Positions 49,855-58,680 of a stretch of 64,000 bases of DNA are shown piece by piece (the stretch's first letter is position 1; each line of letters begins with the position of its first letter). The position numbers and the translations under genes were made by a program. The notes beneath the pieces were generated by a model. The model made no database searches. It was not told the DNA's origin and saw only the letters and a list, made by a program, of their open reading frames with translations. The stretch comes from CAYNWT01 sp964450955. Its GTDB lineage: Bacteria; Planctomycetota; Planctomycetia; Planctomycetales; Planctomycetaceae. The stretch lies in contig CAYVFI010000010.1 of NCBI GenBank assembly GCA_964450955.1, forward strand, positions 62,001 to 126,000. Direction: 5' to 3'.

Positions 49855-49974
49855 GGCAGACCCCCGCAGTCGATAATCCAGGGGCAACAAGAAGAATCTT
49901 CCAGTTTCCGTGAGGCGCAAGTCGGTCCGGCGTCGCATGACCAGGTGAATCCTGTGTACTCTGGAGTCACCAGC

Positions 49975-52900
49975 ATGCCGAAATCTGATCCTGACAACAG
50001 TTCTGACAAGACGCACACGCCCGATCCGCAGTCGATCGAAGGCCTGTTCCTGTCTGCTTTGAACAAGGAAGTGGGCGACGAACGAGAAGCGTTTCTGGAC
50101 GAAATTTGCGGCGACGATGCCGATCGACGCCTGCGAATTGTGGCTCTGCTGCGGGCCTACGACGACGCCGGTAGCTTCCTGGAACGCCCGATTTCCGGAC
50201 TCTCTGCCACCCAATCATTGGACCTAAGCTTCCTCACGAAGTCCGACGATCCAAGCCTGATTGGAATGCTTGGCCCCTATGAGGTTTACGAACTCATCGG
50301 TCGTGGCGGCATGGGCATGGTCTTCCGTGCCCGCGATCCGAAATTGAACCGCATCGTCGCTATCAAAGTGCTCGCACCAGAACTTGCGGCTCATACCAAC
50401 GCCCGCTTGCGGTTCCTGCGTGAAGCACAAGCTGCGGCCGCGATTAGTCATCCGCACGTCGTGACGATTCATGCCGTTGAAGACCGGTTGGAAGACGGCA
50501 AGAACGAACTGCCGTTCATCGTCATGGAGTGCATCGTTGGGCAGACGCTGCAACAGAAACTGGACAAACAAGGTTCGTTGCGGCTTACGGAAATCGTTCG
50601 CATCAGCCAACAGATGGCGGACGGACTGGCTGCTGCTCACAAACAGGGCCTGGTCCATCGCGACATTAAGCCAGCCAACATTCTGCTGGAAAACGGCGTT
50701 GAACGCGTCAAGATCTCCGACTTCGGACTCGCACGAGCTGTCGACGACGCGACCATCACTCGAACCGGTGAAGTCAGCGGAACGCCGCAATACATGTCGC
50801 CGGAACAGGCCAGCGGCGAACGTGTAGACCATCGATCAGACCTGTTTAGCCTTGGTTGCGTGATGTACGCGATGTGCACGGGACGATCGCCGTTCCGTTC
50901 GACCAGTTTGGTGGCTGCGATCAAGCGAGTCTGTCACGATACACCGCGGCCGATTGAAGAAATCAATCCAGGACTGCCAGCGTGGTTGATTCAGTTTGTC
51001 AATCAGCTGCTCAACAAGGGCCCGGATCAGCGACCTCAGTCGTCTGCAGAGATCGCAAAATTTCTGGAACAGCATCTGGCGAATTTGCAGCAACCGGAAC
51101 ACGTCAGTAAGCCTGTTGTCCCTCAGCCAATTGCCGCATTGCAACAGACCATTGTTCCGTCTGCCGCCAAACCCGCCCAAACGGCCGCGGCAGCGCCGAC
51201 AAAGAGCATCGTGAAGCAACCGATGTTTAGGATGGGGGTGCTGGTCATCCTGTCCCCTCTAATCCTCACCAGTCTCGCGGCATTCCTTTCCGTGAATCGA
51301 TACGTCTCTCCGAGCGTCATGCCCGGCAGTGAAGTGTTCGTCTTGTCGGTCTACATCCTCGTACCAATTGGTTTTCTGTTGGTGGCTGGTGCTATTGCGG
51401 GAACGAAGACCAGCAAGCAGCGTAAGTACCTATGGCTGTACATGCTGCTGGGGCCTTTAGGCATCTTGCTGTACATGATGAACCGCGATGAAGAAGCAGC
51501 CGCCGCTCCCGAGGCCGCGCCTCCACTTTCACCAGCACCGACCCCCGTCGCAAGTTCGCGGTCAGCTCCGGTTACAGCCGAGGAACCCACAAATTCGCCG
51601 AAGTACATCCCGACTCCAGTCGGGTTCATGAGTGCCACATTAAGCGTCCTGGCAGCGGCCATCGCGACTGCGGTCTTCATGAAAAGTAGTCGCGTTTCAC
51701 TTGGGAGTGAAGGGATTTTCTACATCGCCAGCTGGGGCCCACGCGTCATCGCACTTGGCCTGCTGGCTGCTTCGGCCGTGAGACGAATCATCTACCCGAA
51801 GGAATCCATCCAATCAATTGGAGCCTGGGGAGCCGCGGTTGCCGGCATTGGCCTTTCCGCGTACCTGCCATTCCTTATCGCCGGCAACTTCCTTCACTGG
51901 GAGCCACTGGTCGCGGCGTTGATAACCTGGATCGCATTGCACGTTGGAACCGTCTTCGCTGTTCGCAAAGCACTTAACGAACGCAGCGACGCGAACCACT
52001 TGGTTGCCGAATCCTGCCGCAGCGCCGGGAACCACTACGTGCTATACGGGGCAGGTCTCATAGCGAACGCGCTTGGCTACCTGTTCTCTTTGCTCTATGT
52101 CGTCGATACCCCGGGTTCCCTTGACGATTACGCTCCTCAAGTGATTACCACCTGTGTTGCCATCGGTTGCGTTCTTCTTTCGGTCGGCATCGTCCTGCGT
52201 AATCGGGCGGCTGGCAAATCAGGAACCGGACCGGGCGCTTTAGCTTCGTACCTGCTGCTGGGACCGCTGGGCATCATCCTATGGTTGTCTCACCGCGACC
52301 GAATGGTTCGCAATGAATTGCAGCGACTCAAAGATGGAACAACGGAACCAGCACCTGACCCAATTGTCCTCGAACCAGAATCATCTACCGCGGTCATTGG
52401 ACGCTATCTGTGCCACCTTGGTTGCCTGCTAGTCACATTGCCCATCCTGCAGCAGCTCGCGACTTTGCTTTTGGCCTGGGCGATGCCGGGCTGGAGCATG
52501 ATTGAGCCGGGCACAATTCTATCTTTGCTTGTCGGAGCCATCGCCACAGCACTGGGCCTGGGACTGCGACGGTTCTCTGACGACCAACCGAACAGGCAAC
52601 GGCCGCTGAAACTGTGGCGACCCGTTACAGCCCTGCTGCTGCTCGCTTCAACGGCAGGCAGCGCTATTTGCATTGAGACTCAAAGCCGACGTGACGCGAC
52701 CATGCAGTCCCGTTTCGAACAGCCAATCTCCAACGGCCAAAGCCGGGGTGGCGGATCAAGACAAGAATCTCCGCGACCAGGCATACAAATCCCCGCTGAA
52801 GTGGCTCCGAAGTCCGGGCTGAGGGGTGCCATCGACAGCACGGTTGGTAGTGCTGGCGGCGCGGGCCGAAGTCCTGCCATGACAGCATCGAATCGCGTTG

Positions 52901-53445
52901 GCGAATTCGTCGTCGACATCGAGGACGATGGCATTCAACTCGCCGTTCGGCAACTCAGCGCGTTTGGGGCGGAACCTGTACCGGGTTCCGAAAAACAAGT
53001 CACGGCGTTCGGACAAACGGTTCTTTCTCTACCGCCCGGTGAGTACGAAGTCGTGGCTCATGACAAATGGTTCGGCTGGGCCGAACGGCCTTTCCTCAGC
53101 AAACACGTGACTGTCAAAGAGTCTAACACGACGAACCTGGCAGTTGGGCGCATGCTGTCAGAACTGGATCCAAACGGCGCTGAAGGTCTCGATTTCTTTT
53201 GGAACGGTAAGAAGTCGTTTACCGCTGGTGACCTGCAAATCGTGGACGTGATTGCCCATCTGCTGGACGAACTCAAAACCGGTGATGGAACCACAAACCT
53301 ACAAAACATCACCAAGGCGTATGCGATTCAAAACAACGGAATGGAAGTTCCGGACTTCGACAAGTTCTGGCCACAGGTCTGCCCGGACTGCATCGTGCCC
53401 GCCAAGAAAGAAGGAACCTGGCGTCTGGCTCCGTTGCCCCGTTAG
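49975..53445 (+). CDS. Multi-span transmembrane Ser/Thr protein kinase partnered with the ECF sigma factor
   Basis: This is a very large kinase (1156 residues from the ATG at 49975; another ATG at 49945 adds ten). An N-terminal helical segment (IEGLFLSALNKEVGDEREAF) is followed by a complete Hanks-type kinase domain (~102-370). Its motifs are the Gly-rich loop IGRGGMGMVF (109-114), Lys131, HRDIKPAN (catalytic Asp230) and ISDFGLAR (DFG 249-251), followed by SGTPQYMSPEQA. After a Pro/Ala linker come many hydrophobic spans in clusters. A final domain of ~170 residues has an SpaA/CarboxypepD-like strand pattern (EFVVDIEDDG...LPPGEYEVVAHD). It probably senses an envelope signal and controls the adjacent sigma factor. 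It is followed by a strong terminator. Confidence 0.9.
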   Translation: MPKSDPDNSSDKTHTPDPQSIEGLFLSALNKEVGDEREAFLDEICGDDADRRLRIVALLRAYDDAGSFLERPISGLSATQSLDLSFLTKSDDPSLIGMLGPYEVYELIGRGGMGMVFRARDPKLNRIVAIKVLAPELAAHTNARLRFLREAQAAAAISHPHVVTIHAVEDRLEDGKNELPFIVMECIVGQTLQQKLDKQGSLRLTEIVRISQQMADGLAAAHKQGLVHRDIKPANILLENGVERVKISDFGLARAVDDATITRTGEVSGTPQYMSPEQASGERVDHRSDLFSLGCVMYAMCTGRSPFRSTSLVAAIKRVCHDTPRPIEEINPGLPAWLIQFVNQLLNKGPDQRPQSSAEIAKFLEQHLANLQQPEHVSKPVVPQPIAALQQTIVPSAAKPAQTAAAAPTKSIVKQPMFRMGVLVILSPLILTSLAAFLSVNRYVSPSVMPGSEVFVLSVYILVPIGFLLVAGAIAGTKTSKQRKYLWLYMLLGPLGILLYMMNRDEEAAAAPEAAPPLSPAPTPVASSRSAPVTAEEPTNSPKYIPTPVGFMSATLSVLAAAIATAVFMKSSRVSLGSEGIFYIASWGPRVIALGLLAASAVRRIIYPKESIQSIGAWGAAVAGIGLSAYLPFLIAGNFLHWEPLVAALITWIALHVGTVFAVRKALNERSDANHLVAESCRSAGNHYVLYGAGLIANALGYLFSLLYVVDTPGSLDDYAPQVITTCVAIGCVLLSVGIVLRNRAAGKSGTGPGALASYLLLGPLGIILWLSHRDRMVRNELQRLKDGTTEPAPDPIVLEPESSTAVIGRYLCHLGCLLVTLPILQQLATLLLAWAMPGWSMIEPGTILSLLVGAIATALGLGLRRFSDDQPNRQRPLKLWRPVTALLLLASTAGSAICIETQSRRDATMQSRFEQPISNGQSRGGGSRQESPRPGIQIPAEVAPKSGLRGAIDSTVGSAGGAGRSPAMTASNRVGEFVVDIEDDGIQLAVRQLSAFGAEPVPGSEKQVTAFGQTVLSLPPGEYEVVAHDKWFGWAERPFLSKHVTVKESNTTNLAVGRMLSELDPNGAEGLDFFWNGKKSFTAGDLQIVDVIAHLLDELKTGDGTTNLQNITKAYAIQNNGMEVPDFDKFWPQVCPDCIVPAKKEGTWRLAPLPR

Positions 53446-53497
53446 TTACTGGATCTACAGGAACGAGCCCACGAGCCCATTTTTGCAGCGTAAACGC

Positions 53498-53532
53498 AAA
53501 GAGGCTCGAACCAACTTGGTTCGAGCCTCTTT
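53498..53532. terminator. Strong bidirectional terminator
   Basis: A perfect 17-bp inverted repeat (GAGGCTCGAACCAA paired with TTGGTTCGAGCCTC and flanking A/T) has a 1-nt centre. AAA precedes it and TTTC follows it on the plus strand, and TTTGCG follows on the minus strand. It lies between the convergent kinase and dikinase genes and should end both transcripts. Confidence 0.85.
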
Positions 53533-53569
53533 CTCATTCACTCGTCGCGGTACGAAACGCCGTACAGCA

Positions 53570-55504
53570 TTAGAACACCCAAGGCCGAGCTTGCTTGATC
53601 ACAAGCTTGTCATCCTTCGTGATCTTGAACTCGATCTCCATCGCAAACTTAGCATCTTCCTTGTCGCGTTTGTAAAGTTTCGCGAAGCGAGCGTGGATGC
53701 GGCCAAGATGCTTTCGCAGTTCGGCAAGATGTTTGTCTCCAAGTAGCTTCTCGCCGTCAGCAACCTGATTGGATCTACGGACGATTTGCGAACCGTCGCG
53801 TTCCCACCAGCCGAGCAGAGTCTCTTCAGGAGATGACTCAGCATCGGGGTTCGTCACAAGATCCTCGCCGGTCTGCGTATTGATGTAATAGTTGCCCTGA
53901 CTCTCGTACAAAATGTCTTCGGTGACAGCGACGCCGTTGGCTTTCTCACCCTTATAGTTGGGGTGCAACAACACGCCCATCGCTGTCGTTTTGTGATCGA
54001 TCCGGTAGAACTCGCGTTCTTCAAACGCTCGGAAGTTCCACAGGCTTGCGAACACCTGCTTTACCGTTTCTGCCAGATGCCCTTCGTCAGGCTTATGCGT
54101 GAACGAGTCATACAAACCGGCTCCACTGAACCCCGGGAGGTCTTCGTTGTTGGTACTGGACCGACAGCGAATCGATGTGCCCGCAGGAAACGATTTCTGA
54201 ACCTTCGCAAGCGATTCCATCATCGCCTCAGGCATATCGCCCTTGATGATGGCCTTTCGCAGCTTGCTAAGTTCTTTCTTCATGTTGGGCTCAGCTGCAG
54301 ATCGGTTCTCTAACAGTTCGTCAATCTGCTTGTAGAACCCGTTGTGCTTCATGAACTGGTCGTAGAAATGAAACGGAACAGCGTGGCCGTCCGGCAGTGT
54401 GCCGGCCGGGAACTCAAATTTGTGCATGGCAGACAGGTTGGCGGCCTTCGAACCGAACGCATCCGCCCCTTCAAAGCCGACGTCCGCCAAAGTCACAATG
54501 TCCTGTTTGTCCAGGTTCCTAACCGGCGTCTGTGGCTGCGACGGTCGCATGTTTTCAAAGTGCTTATCAACTTCCGCCTTTGTGGCTTCGCGAATCGAAT
54601 AACCCTCATCCGAAACTCTGTAGCTCACAAACTTGCCAACCAGAGATGCGATTCGCTTGTCCTTCAACGCCTCGTTGATATACGCGTTGGGAACCTTGTC
54701 CTGAATCGCTCGCAGGTTCACGTGCGAAAGTGGAGTCTGCCGAACCTCGGTAATCACACCAGCGACGCGCGGCATTTGGTTCGGCAACGTCTTGTAAATC
54801 ACAACATCACGAGGCGAAGGTCGCGCGTCGTTGTCCATGATTCGCAGGCGGCCGAATGATTCTGCTGAGTTCAACGGGAGGAACGCGATGCGCTTGAAAA
54901 GGTGCTCGTCCAGGTGGACAGCCAGGTTCCCGGCAGCGTACTTTTCCTTCTCACTTTCGTACCGTGCCAGGTTTCCTCGCAGCGGGTGGAACGACAACTT
55001 ACCCTTCATAAACGGCATGTGTTCAATCAGGATGTCGTGAACAAACTTCATTTGTTCGAACGTAAACGAATCGCTTGGCTGAAAGTCCATCGTGTACAGT
55101 CCGGCGGTTCCATCCGGAGCCTGAATCCGGGGCAGGTATGTCAACGCACCGCGAACTCGGCTGTTGATGCCGACCATTCCCATCCACGGTGGGTGAGCTC
55201 GGTGGTTGTTCGTGTTCATGAAGTAGACGTCGGCGTTGTCTTCGTAGGCATCATTAATGATGAACTTCACGAATTCCAGATTCGCCAGGTACGCGTCGCG
55301 TTTGACGTCGGTTCCTTTGTAAGACAGCTTCTCGAATTCCTCACGACTGTTGATGGTCGCGACACCGAGTTCGTAATCCAGCTTTTCCGGTTCGATCTTC
55401 TCTCGCGAACCTCCGCCACCAAACCCACGCCGCTGCGCGAGTGCATCGGTCGGACTTAGAAAGAACGAACCAATAACCGCTGCCAAAACAATTTGCCGAA
55501 CCAT
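53570..55504 (-). CDS. Secreted phosphohistidine dikinase resembling plant glucan-water dikinase
   Basis: This is an exported protein (signal VLAAVIGSFFLSPTDALA) of 644 residues from the PPDK/PEP-synthase superfamily. A phosphohistidine mobile domain comes first: GVITEVRQTPLSHVNLRAIQD, with candidate phospho-His261. The ATP-grasp nucleotide-binding domain follows (~330-640): GFEGADAFGSKAANLSAMH, SIRCRSSTNNEDLPGFSGAGLYDS, the loop TAMGVLLHPNYKGEKANGVAV and the ending FKITKDDKLVIKQARPWVF. This order (His domain before ATP-grasp, no PEP-binding domain) and the LSHVNLRA motif match plant GWD/PWD rather than bacterial PPDK. A Gly/Arg-rich tract follows the signal. Substrate is unknown; glucans are a guess. 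The 3' end shares the bidirectional terminator with the kinase gene. Confidence 0.85.
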   Translation of the reverse strand: MVRQIVLAAVIGSFFLSPTDALAQRRGFGGGGSREKIEPEKLDYELGVATINSREEFEKLSYKGTDVKRDAYLANLEFVKFIINDAYEDNADVYFMNTNNHRAHPPWMGMVGINSRVRGALTYLPRIQAPDGTAGLYTMDFQPSDSFTFEQMKFVHDILIEHMPFMKGKLSFHPLRGNLARYESEKEKYAAGNLAVHLDEHLFKRIAFLPLNSAESFGRLRIMDNDARPSPRDVVIYKTLPNQMPRVAGVITEVRQTPLSHVNLRAIQDKVPNAYINEALKDKRIASLVGKFVSYRVSDEGYSIREATKAEVDKHFENMRPSQPQTPVRNLDKQDIVTLADVGFEGADAFGSKAANLSAMHKFEFPAGTLPDGHAVPFHFYDQFMKHNGFYKQIDELLENRSAAEPNMKKELSKLRKAIIKGDMPEAMMESLAKVQKSFPAGTSIRCRSSTNNEDLPGFSGAGLYDSFTHKPDEGHLAETVKQVFASLWNFRAFEEREFYRIDHKTTAMGVLLHPNYKGEKANGVAVTEDILYESQGNYYINTQTGEDLVTNPDAESSPEETLLGWWERDGSQIVRRSNQVADGEKLLGDKHLAELRKHLGRIHARFAKLYKRDKEDAKFAMEIEFKITKDDKLVIKQARPWVF

Positions 55505-55799
55505 GCGTTGTGAATCCTTAGGATGCGAAAGCGTCTGCCCCTCAATGAACCCGATCTTAGCCCAAAAGTACCGGTCGATTCACCCGGACGCGTGTGTCAC
55601 GCAATGCAGCAGCAGTCCCGGACCATTGAATTCACTTCGCAAGCGTCGAAAAGCCGTTCCGTTTATTGGGCGTAATTCCGAAATATCGCTCAATTCTGCC
55701 CGGATTCCTCTGAACCCGCTGTGATCTCCCGCGTTCTTAATTACGACAGGCCAGTACGGCCAAGCTGATCGTGAGCCATGGAAGCCGCGAGGTAACAAA

Positions 55800-56039
55800 A
55801 TGAAATTCCTCAAGCGAAGCAAAGAAAGAACACCAAACCACCTGGCTGGAGCCCTTTTCGGCGGCTTCGTCGGAGTTATCGGCGGCATCCTGGCCTTCGC
55901 CGCCATGCGACACGCAGGCATGTCGCCAGACTGGCAAAACGACATGGCCGGCGGATTGGTTGTCGGTTCCGCAATCGGAGCCCGCTTCCCAATTCTGGCG
56001 CAAGTCTCGCTGGAATTCTTCCAGGTGTTCTTCCCGTAA
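55800..56039 (+). CDS. Small membrane protein
   Basis: This 79-residue protein has a basic N-terminus (MKFLKRSKERTPNH) then two glycine-rich hydrophobic segments, LAGALFGGFVGVIGGILAFAA and GGLVVGSAIGARFPILAQVSLEFFQVFF, separated by a polar loop. The glycine zipper-like pattern (GALFGGFVGVIGG) is typical of small two-span envelope proteins. No function is known. A competing frame on the other strand lacks family features. The ATG is preceded by a GAGG-like stretch around 55787. It is followed 20-110 nt later by a long palindromic element. Confidence 0.75.
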   Translation: MKFLKRSKERTPNHLAGALFGGFVGVIGGILAFAAMRHAGMSPDWQNDMAGGLVVGSAIGARFPILAQVSLEFFQVFFP

Positions 56040-56057
56040 AAACCGTTCCGGCTAATC

Positions 56058-56151
56058 GAAGCCCGGCGTCTCATTCGTTCTCCACTGCGCACAACGAAGA
56101 GAAATTCAAACTGTTTCTCAGCCGCGGAGAACCATCGAGACGCCGGGCTTC
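56058..56151. repeat. 94-nt structured palindromic element
   Basis: A perfect 15-bp inverted repeat (GAAGCCCGGCGTCTC at 56058-56072, GAGACGCCGGGCTTC at 56137-56151) encloses, after a 4-nt symmetric internal loop, a second 7-bp stem (GTTCTCC/GGAGAAC). Near the centre is a third stem (GAGAAA/TTTCTC). It lies between the small membrane protein and ribokinase genes. It could be a non-coding RNA, a MITE-like mobile palindrome or a processing/termination element; no target-site duplication is evident. Confidence 0.75.
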
Positions 56152-56216
56152 TCTCCACGCATAAGTTCACGGACGCTAAAGTCAGGTGTCAGCATCACCT
56201 CAACCGAGCCCACAAC

Positions 56217-57131
56217 GTGAAACCCCGCATCGCCGTCCTTGGTTCCATCAACATGGACCTCATGATTCGCTGCCCGATTCTACCCCGACCGGGTGAGACC
56301 ATCGCGGCCGAATCATCCGTCGAAATCTGCGGCGGCAAAGGAGCGAACCAGGCAGTCGCCGCCGCCCGCGCTGGCGGAAACGTGACCATGATCGGGCGGC
56401 TTGGAGATGACGCATTCAACAGCCGGCTCCGCCAGAATCTGCACAACGACGGTATCGACACGCAACATGTTCTGAAAACCCCGGACTGCCCCAGCGGACT
56501 CGCCGTCGTCGCTGTCGAACACAGCGGAGAGAACTCAATTCTGCTGGTCCCCGGCGCGAACGCACTCCTGTCACCAGCAGACGTCCAGAACGCGCGAACG
56601 GTTATCGAATCCAGTGACGCGTTGTTGGTTCAACTGGAGATTCCAACCGATACCGTCGCGGCTGCCTTGGACATCGCAAACTCAGCCGGTGTCCGAGTCA
56701 TCCTGGACCCCGCTCCGGCTCCTCGTGTGTGGGTCACTGAGTTCAACAAAGTCGATCTTCTTTGCCCCAACGAATCTGAAGCCGCGGTCATTTCCGGTTC
56801 GCCAGTCACTAACCTGCAGCAGGCAGCACTTGTTGCAGCACAGCTCCAAAACCAAATCCGGGGCGACGTCATCATCACGATGGGCGAAGAAGGTTCTGTC
56901 CTCTGCACGCAACAAGGAACCACAACTGTCCCCGCGTTCCCAACAAACCCCGTCGACACCACCGGCGCCGGAGACGCGTTCGCCGGCGCGCTGGCGGTTC
57001 ATTGGGCCGGACACAACGACCTAGCCGCGGCAGTCCGGTTCGCCAACGCCGCCGGAGCACTGGCAACCACCCGGCCCGGAGCCCAATCAGGCATGGCGTC
57101 GCAAACCGAGATTGAATCCCTGCAATCGTAG
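56217..57131 (+). CDS. rbsK: Ribokinase (PfkB family)
   Basis: Ribokinase phosphorylates ribose to ribose 5-phosphate. The 304-residue protein (GTG start at 56217) shows the PfkB N-terminal motif ICGGKGANQAVAAARAGGNVTMIGRLGDDAF, the substrate region GSINMDL, CPNESEAAVISG, and the C-terminal catalytic motif NPVDTTGAGDAFAGALAVHWA whose Asp is the catalytic base. The N-terminus MKPRIAVLGSINMD is in frame with this start. Related family members phosphorylate other sugars or nucleosides, so ribose specificity is likely but not proven. It is separated from the small membrane protein by the palindromic element and ends six nucleotides before the end of the converging Lrp gene. Confidence 0.88.
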   Translation: MKPRIAVLGSINMDLMIRCPILPRPGETIAAESSVEICGGKGANQAVAAARAGGNVTMIGRLGDDAFNSRLRQNLHNDGIDTQHVLKTPDCPSGLAVVAVEHSGENSILLVPGANALLSPADVQNARTVIESSDALLVQLEIPTDTVAAALDIANSAGVRVILDPAPAPRVWVTEFNKVDLLCPNESEAAVISGSPVTNLQQAALVAAQLQNQIRGDVIITMGEEGSVLCTQQGTTTVPAFPTNPVDTTGAGDAFAGALAVHWAGHNDLAAAVRFANAAGALATTRPGAQSGMASQTEIESLQS

Positions 57132-57137
57132 CGCAGG

Positions 57138-57602
57138 TCACTCCGCAAAGTTAGGCAACTCGTGCGATCGCGCGTGGTCGAAAATCAACGACGTCTCCAT
57201 GTGAGCCACATCCTCCCGCGCGGCAAAGTTCGCGCTCACCACATCGCGCAAGTGGTTCACACTGCTGGCCACGACATGAACCAAAAAGTCCTGAGCCCCG
57301 GCCAATAAGTACACGCTCACGACCTCTGGGATTCGCAACAGGTGATCGCGTAGCGAATCAAACGACACCAACGCATGCTTCGCCAACTGCACTGAGACCA
57401 TCGCCTGCACCTGAATCCCAAGCGCTTCCGGGTTGACCGCGGCGTAGTAACCTTCCAAAGCCCCAGACTCACGCAGCCGTCGGACGCGTTCCAAACACGT
57501 GGACGGCGAAACCCCAACAGACGCCGCTAGTTCCTTGTTGGTCACCCGGGCATCTTGCTGAAGAGCTTTCAACAGCCCGAAGTCTGTTCGGTCGAGGTTC
57601 AT
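57138..57602 (-). CDS. Lrp/AsnC-family transcriptional regulator
   Basis: This is an amino-acid-responsive regulator of 154 residues. The HTH is DRTDFGLLKALQQDARVTNKELAASVGVSPSTCLERVRRLRESG, split over two recognition helices. The C-terminal ligand-sensing RAM domain is visible as AMVSVQL, VVSVYLLAGAQDFLVHVVASSVNHLRDVV and MXTSLIFDH-like. It is transcribed divergently from the phenylalanine hydroxylase operon, 148 nt away. Lrp-type regulators commonly control phh operons, so Phe/Tyr-sensitive control of the neighbouring genes is a natural inference. A candidate binding site (CGAATCA repeated with an 11-bp period, 57649-57666) lies in the shared intergenic region. Confidence 0.92.
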   Translation of the reverse strand: MNLDRTDFGLLKALQQDARVTNKELAASVGVSPSTCLERVRRLRESGALEGYYAAVNPEALGIQVQAMVSVQLAKHALVSFDSLRDHLLRIPEVVSVYLLAGAQDFLVHVVASSVNHLRDVVSANFAAREDVAHMETSLIFDHARSHELPNFAE

Positions 57603-57648
57603 GAGCTCAGGCCCTTATCGCATATTCAACGAAACCAGATCCATTTTC

Positions 57649-57666
57649 CGAATCATATACGAATCA
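57649..57666. promoter_or_regulatory. Direct repeat in the lrp-phhA divergent promoter region
   Basis: CGAATCA (57649-57655), TATA, CGAATCA (57660-57666): two identical 7-mers one helical turn apart in the 148-nt region between the Lrp-type regulator and phhA. This spacing is suited to a DNA-binding multimer such as Lrp; it is a candidate operator only. Confidence 0.35.
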
Positions 57667-57750
57667 GACCAACTTCCAGCAGACAAACACGAAAGATGAA
57701 CGATAATTACCGTAGTTTCACCGACTTCAGCGTGTTGAAAGGGATGGGCC

Positions 57751-58680
57751 ATGAGTACCGCCGCCACAGAAGGACTAACAACCACCAAAGCTCCATTCAT
57801 TGAGCGAGCTCAGAAGAACGGCGAACTGTACATCGAACAACCGTACGAGCTTTACAGCGAAGAGAACCACGATACATGGAGCCGACTTTTCCACACCATC
57901 CGGCCAATGTGGGACAAGTACGCGAATGATCGCTTCATGGGCGGCGTCGAAAATCTGGGACTCAAGCCCGACGCAATTCCGCGTCTGGACGACATCAACC
58001 AGTTTCTGGATCCACTGTCCGGCTTTAAAGCAAAACCGGTCTCGGGCTACGTCCCCGCGTACCTGTTTTTCGATTGCCTGCGAAATCGCAGCTTCCCAAC
58101 CACCATTACCATTCGTGACGGCAAGCGGTTGGACTACCTGCCAGAACCAGACATCTTCCACGACATCGCAGGTCACGTGCCAATGCACACCGACCGCAAG
58201 TTCTCTGATGTTTTGGTTCGCTTCGGCGAAGTCGCACGCTTCGCTGCCTACCGCGCGAAGAAGCTGACTTCAGATCGCGACGAACTTGTCCGCCGTGTTG
58301 AAAGCAACATTAAGGCGATGGCCAGGTTCTTTTGGTTCACCGTTGAGTTCGGCCTCATCAAGCAAACAGATGGCATGAAGGCTTACGGCAGCGGCCTGCT
58401 AAGTTCCATCGGCGAACTAGAACACTGCATCGAATCGCCTGAAGTCCAACGCTTTCCTATTCAGCTTGAATGGGTCGTGAATCAGTACTTTGAGATCGAC
58501 AAATTCCAACCACTTCTATTTTGGATCGATTCCTTCGAACAACTGTTCGACCTGGTTGATGAACTGGAAGTGTGGCTAAAAAAAGGCAAGCTGGACAACG
58601 TGTCACCGGGCGAACCGCTTGTGAACCCGGCCGACCTGGAATCATTCCTCGAAGCCAGCGAACAAATCGACGATGAGTAA
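57751..58680 (+). CDS. phhA: Phenylalanine 4-hydroxylase
   Basis: PhhA converts phenylalanine to tyrosine with Fe(II), O2 and a tetrahydropterin. The 309-residue aromatic amino acid hydroxylase has both iron-binding histidines in FHDIAGHVPMH (His137, His142) and the glutamate in WFTVEFGLI (Glu199), plus the pterin-loop region YLPEPD upstream. There is no N-terminal ACT regulatory domain, as in bacterial monomeric enzymes. An AAAGGG Shine-Dalgarno-like stretch precedes the ATG. Its stop overlaps the SDR start by eight nucleotides. It starts a three-gene unit with the SDR and tandem PTPS genes, likely providing its own reduced pterin, and faces the Lrp gene. Confidence 0.95.
   Translation: MSTAATEGLTTTKAPFIERAQKNGELYIEQPYELYSEENHDTWSRLFHTIRPMWDKYANDRFMGGVENLGLKPDAIPRLDDINQFLDPLSGFKAKPVSGYVPAYLFFDCLRNRSFPTTITIRDGKRLDYLPEPDIFHDIAGHVPMHTDRKFSDVLVRFGEVARFAAYRAKKLTSDRDELVRRVESNIKAMARFFWFTVEFGLIKQTDGMKAYGSGLLSSIGELEHCIESPEVQRFPIQLEWVVNQYFEIDKFQPLLFWIDSFEQLFDLVDELEVWLKKGKLDNVSPGEPLVNPADLESFLEASEQIDDE

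Noticed and set aside
55580..56170. 196-codon frame on the minus strand
   Set aside because: It runs across the 94-nt palindrome and opposite the small membrane protein gene; no coherent domain.
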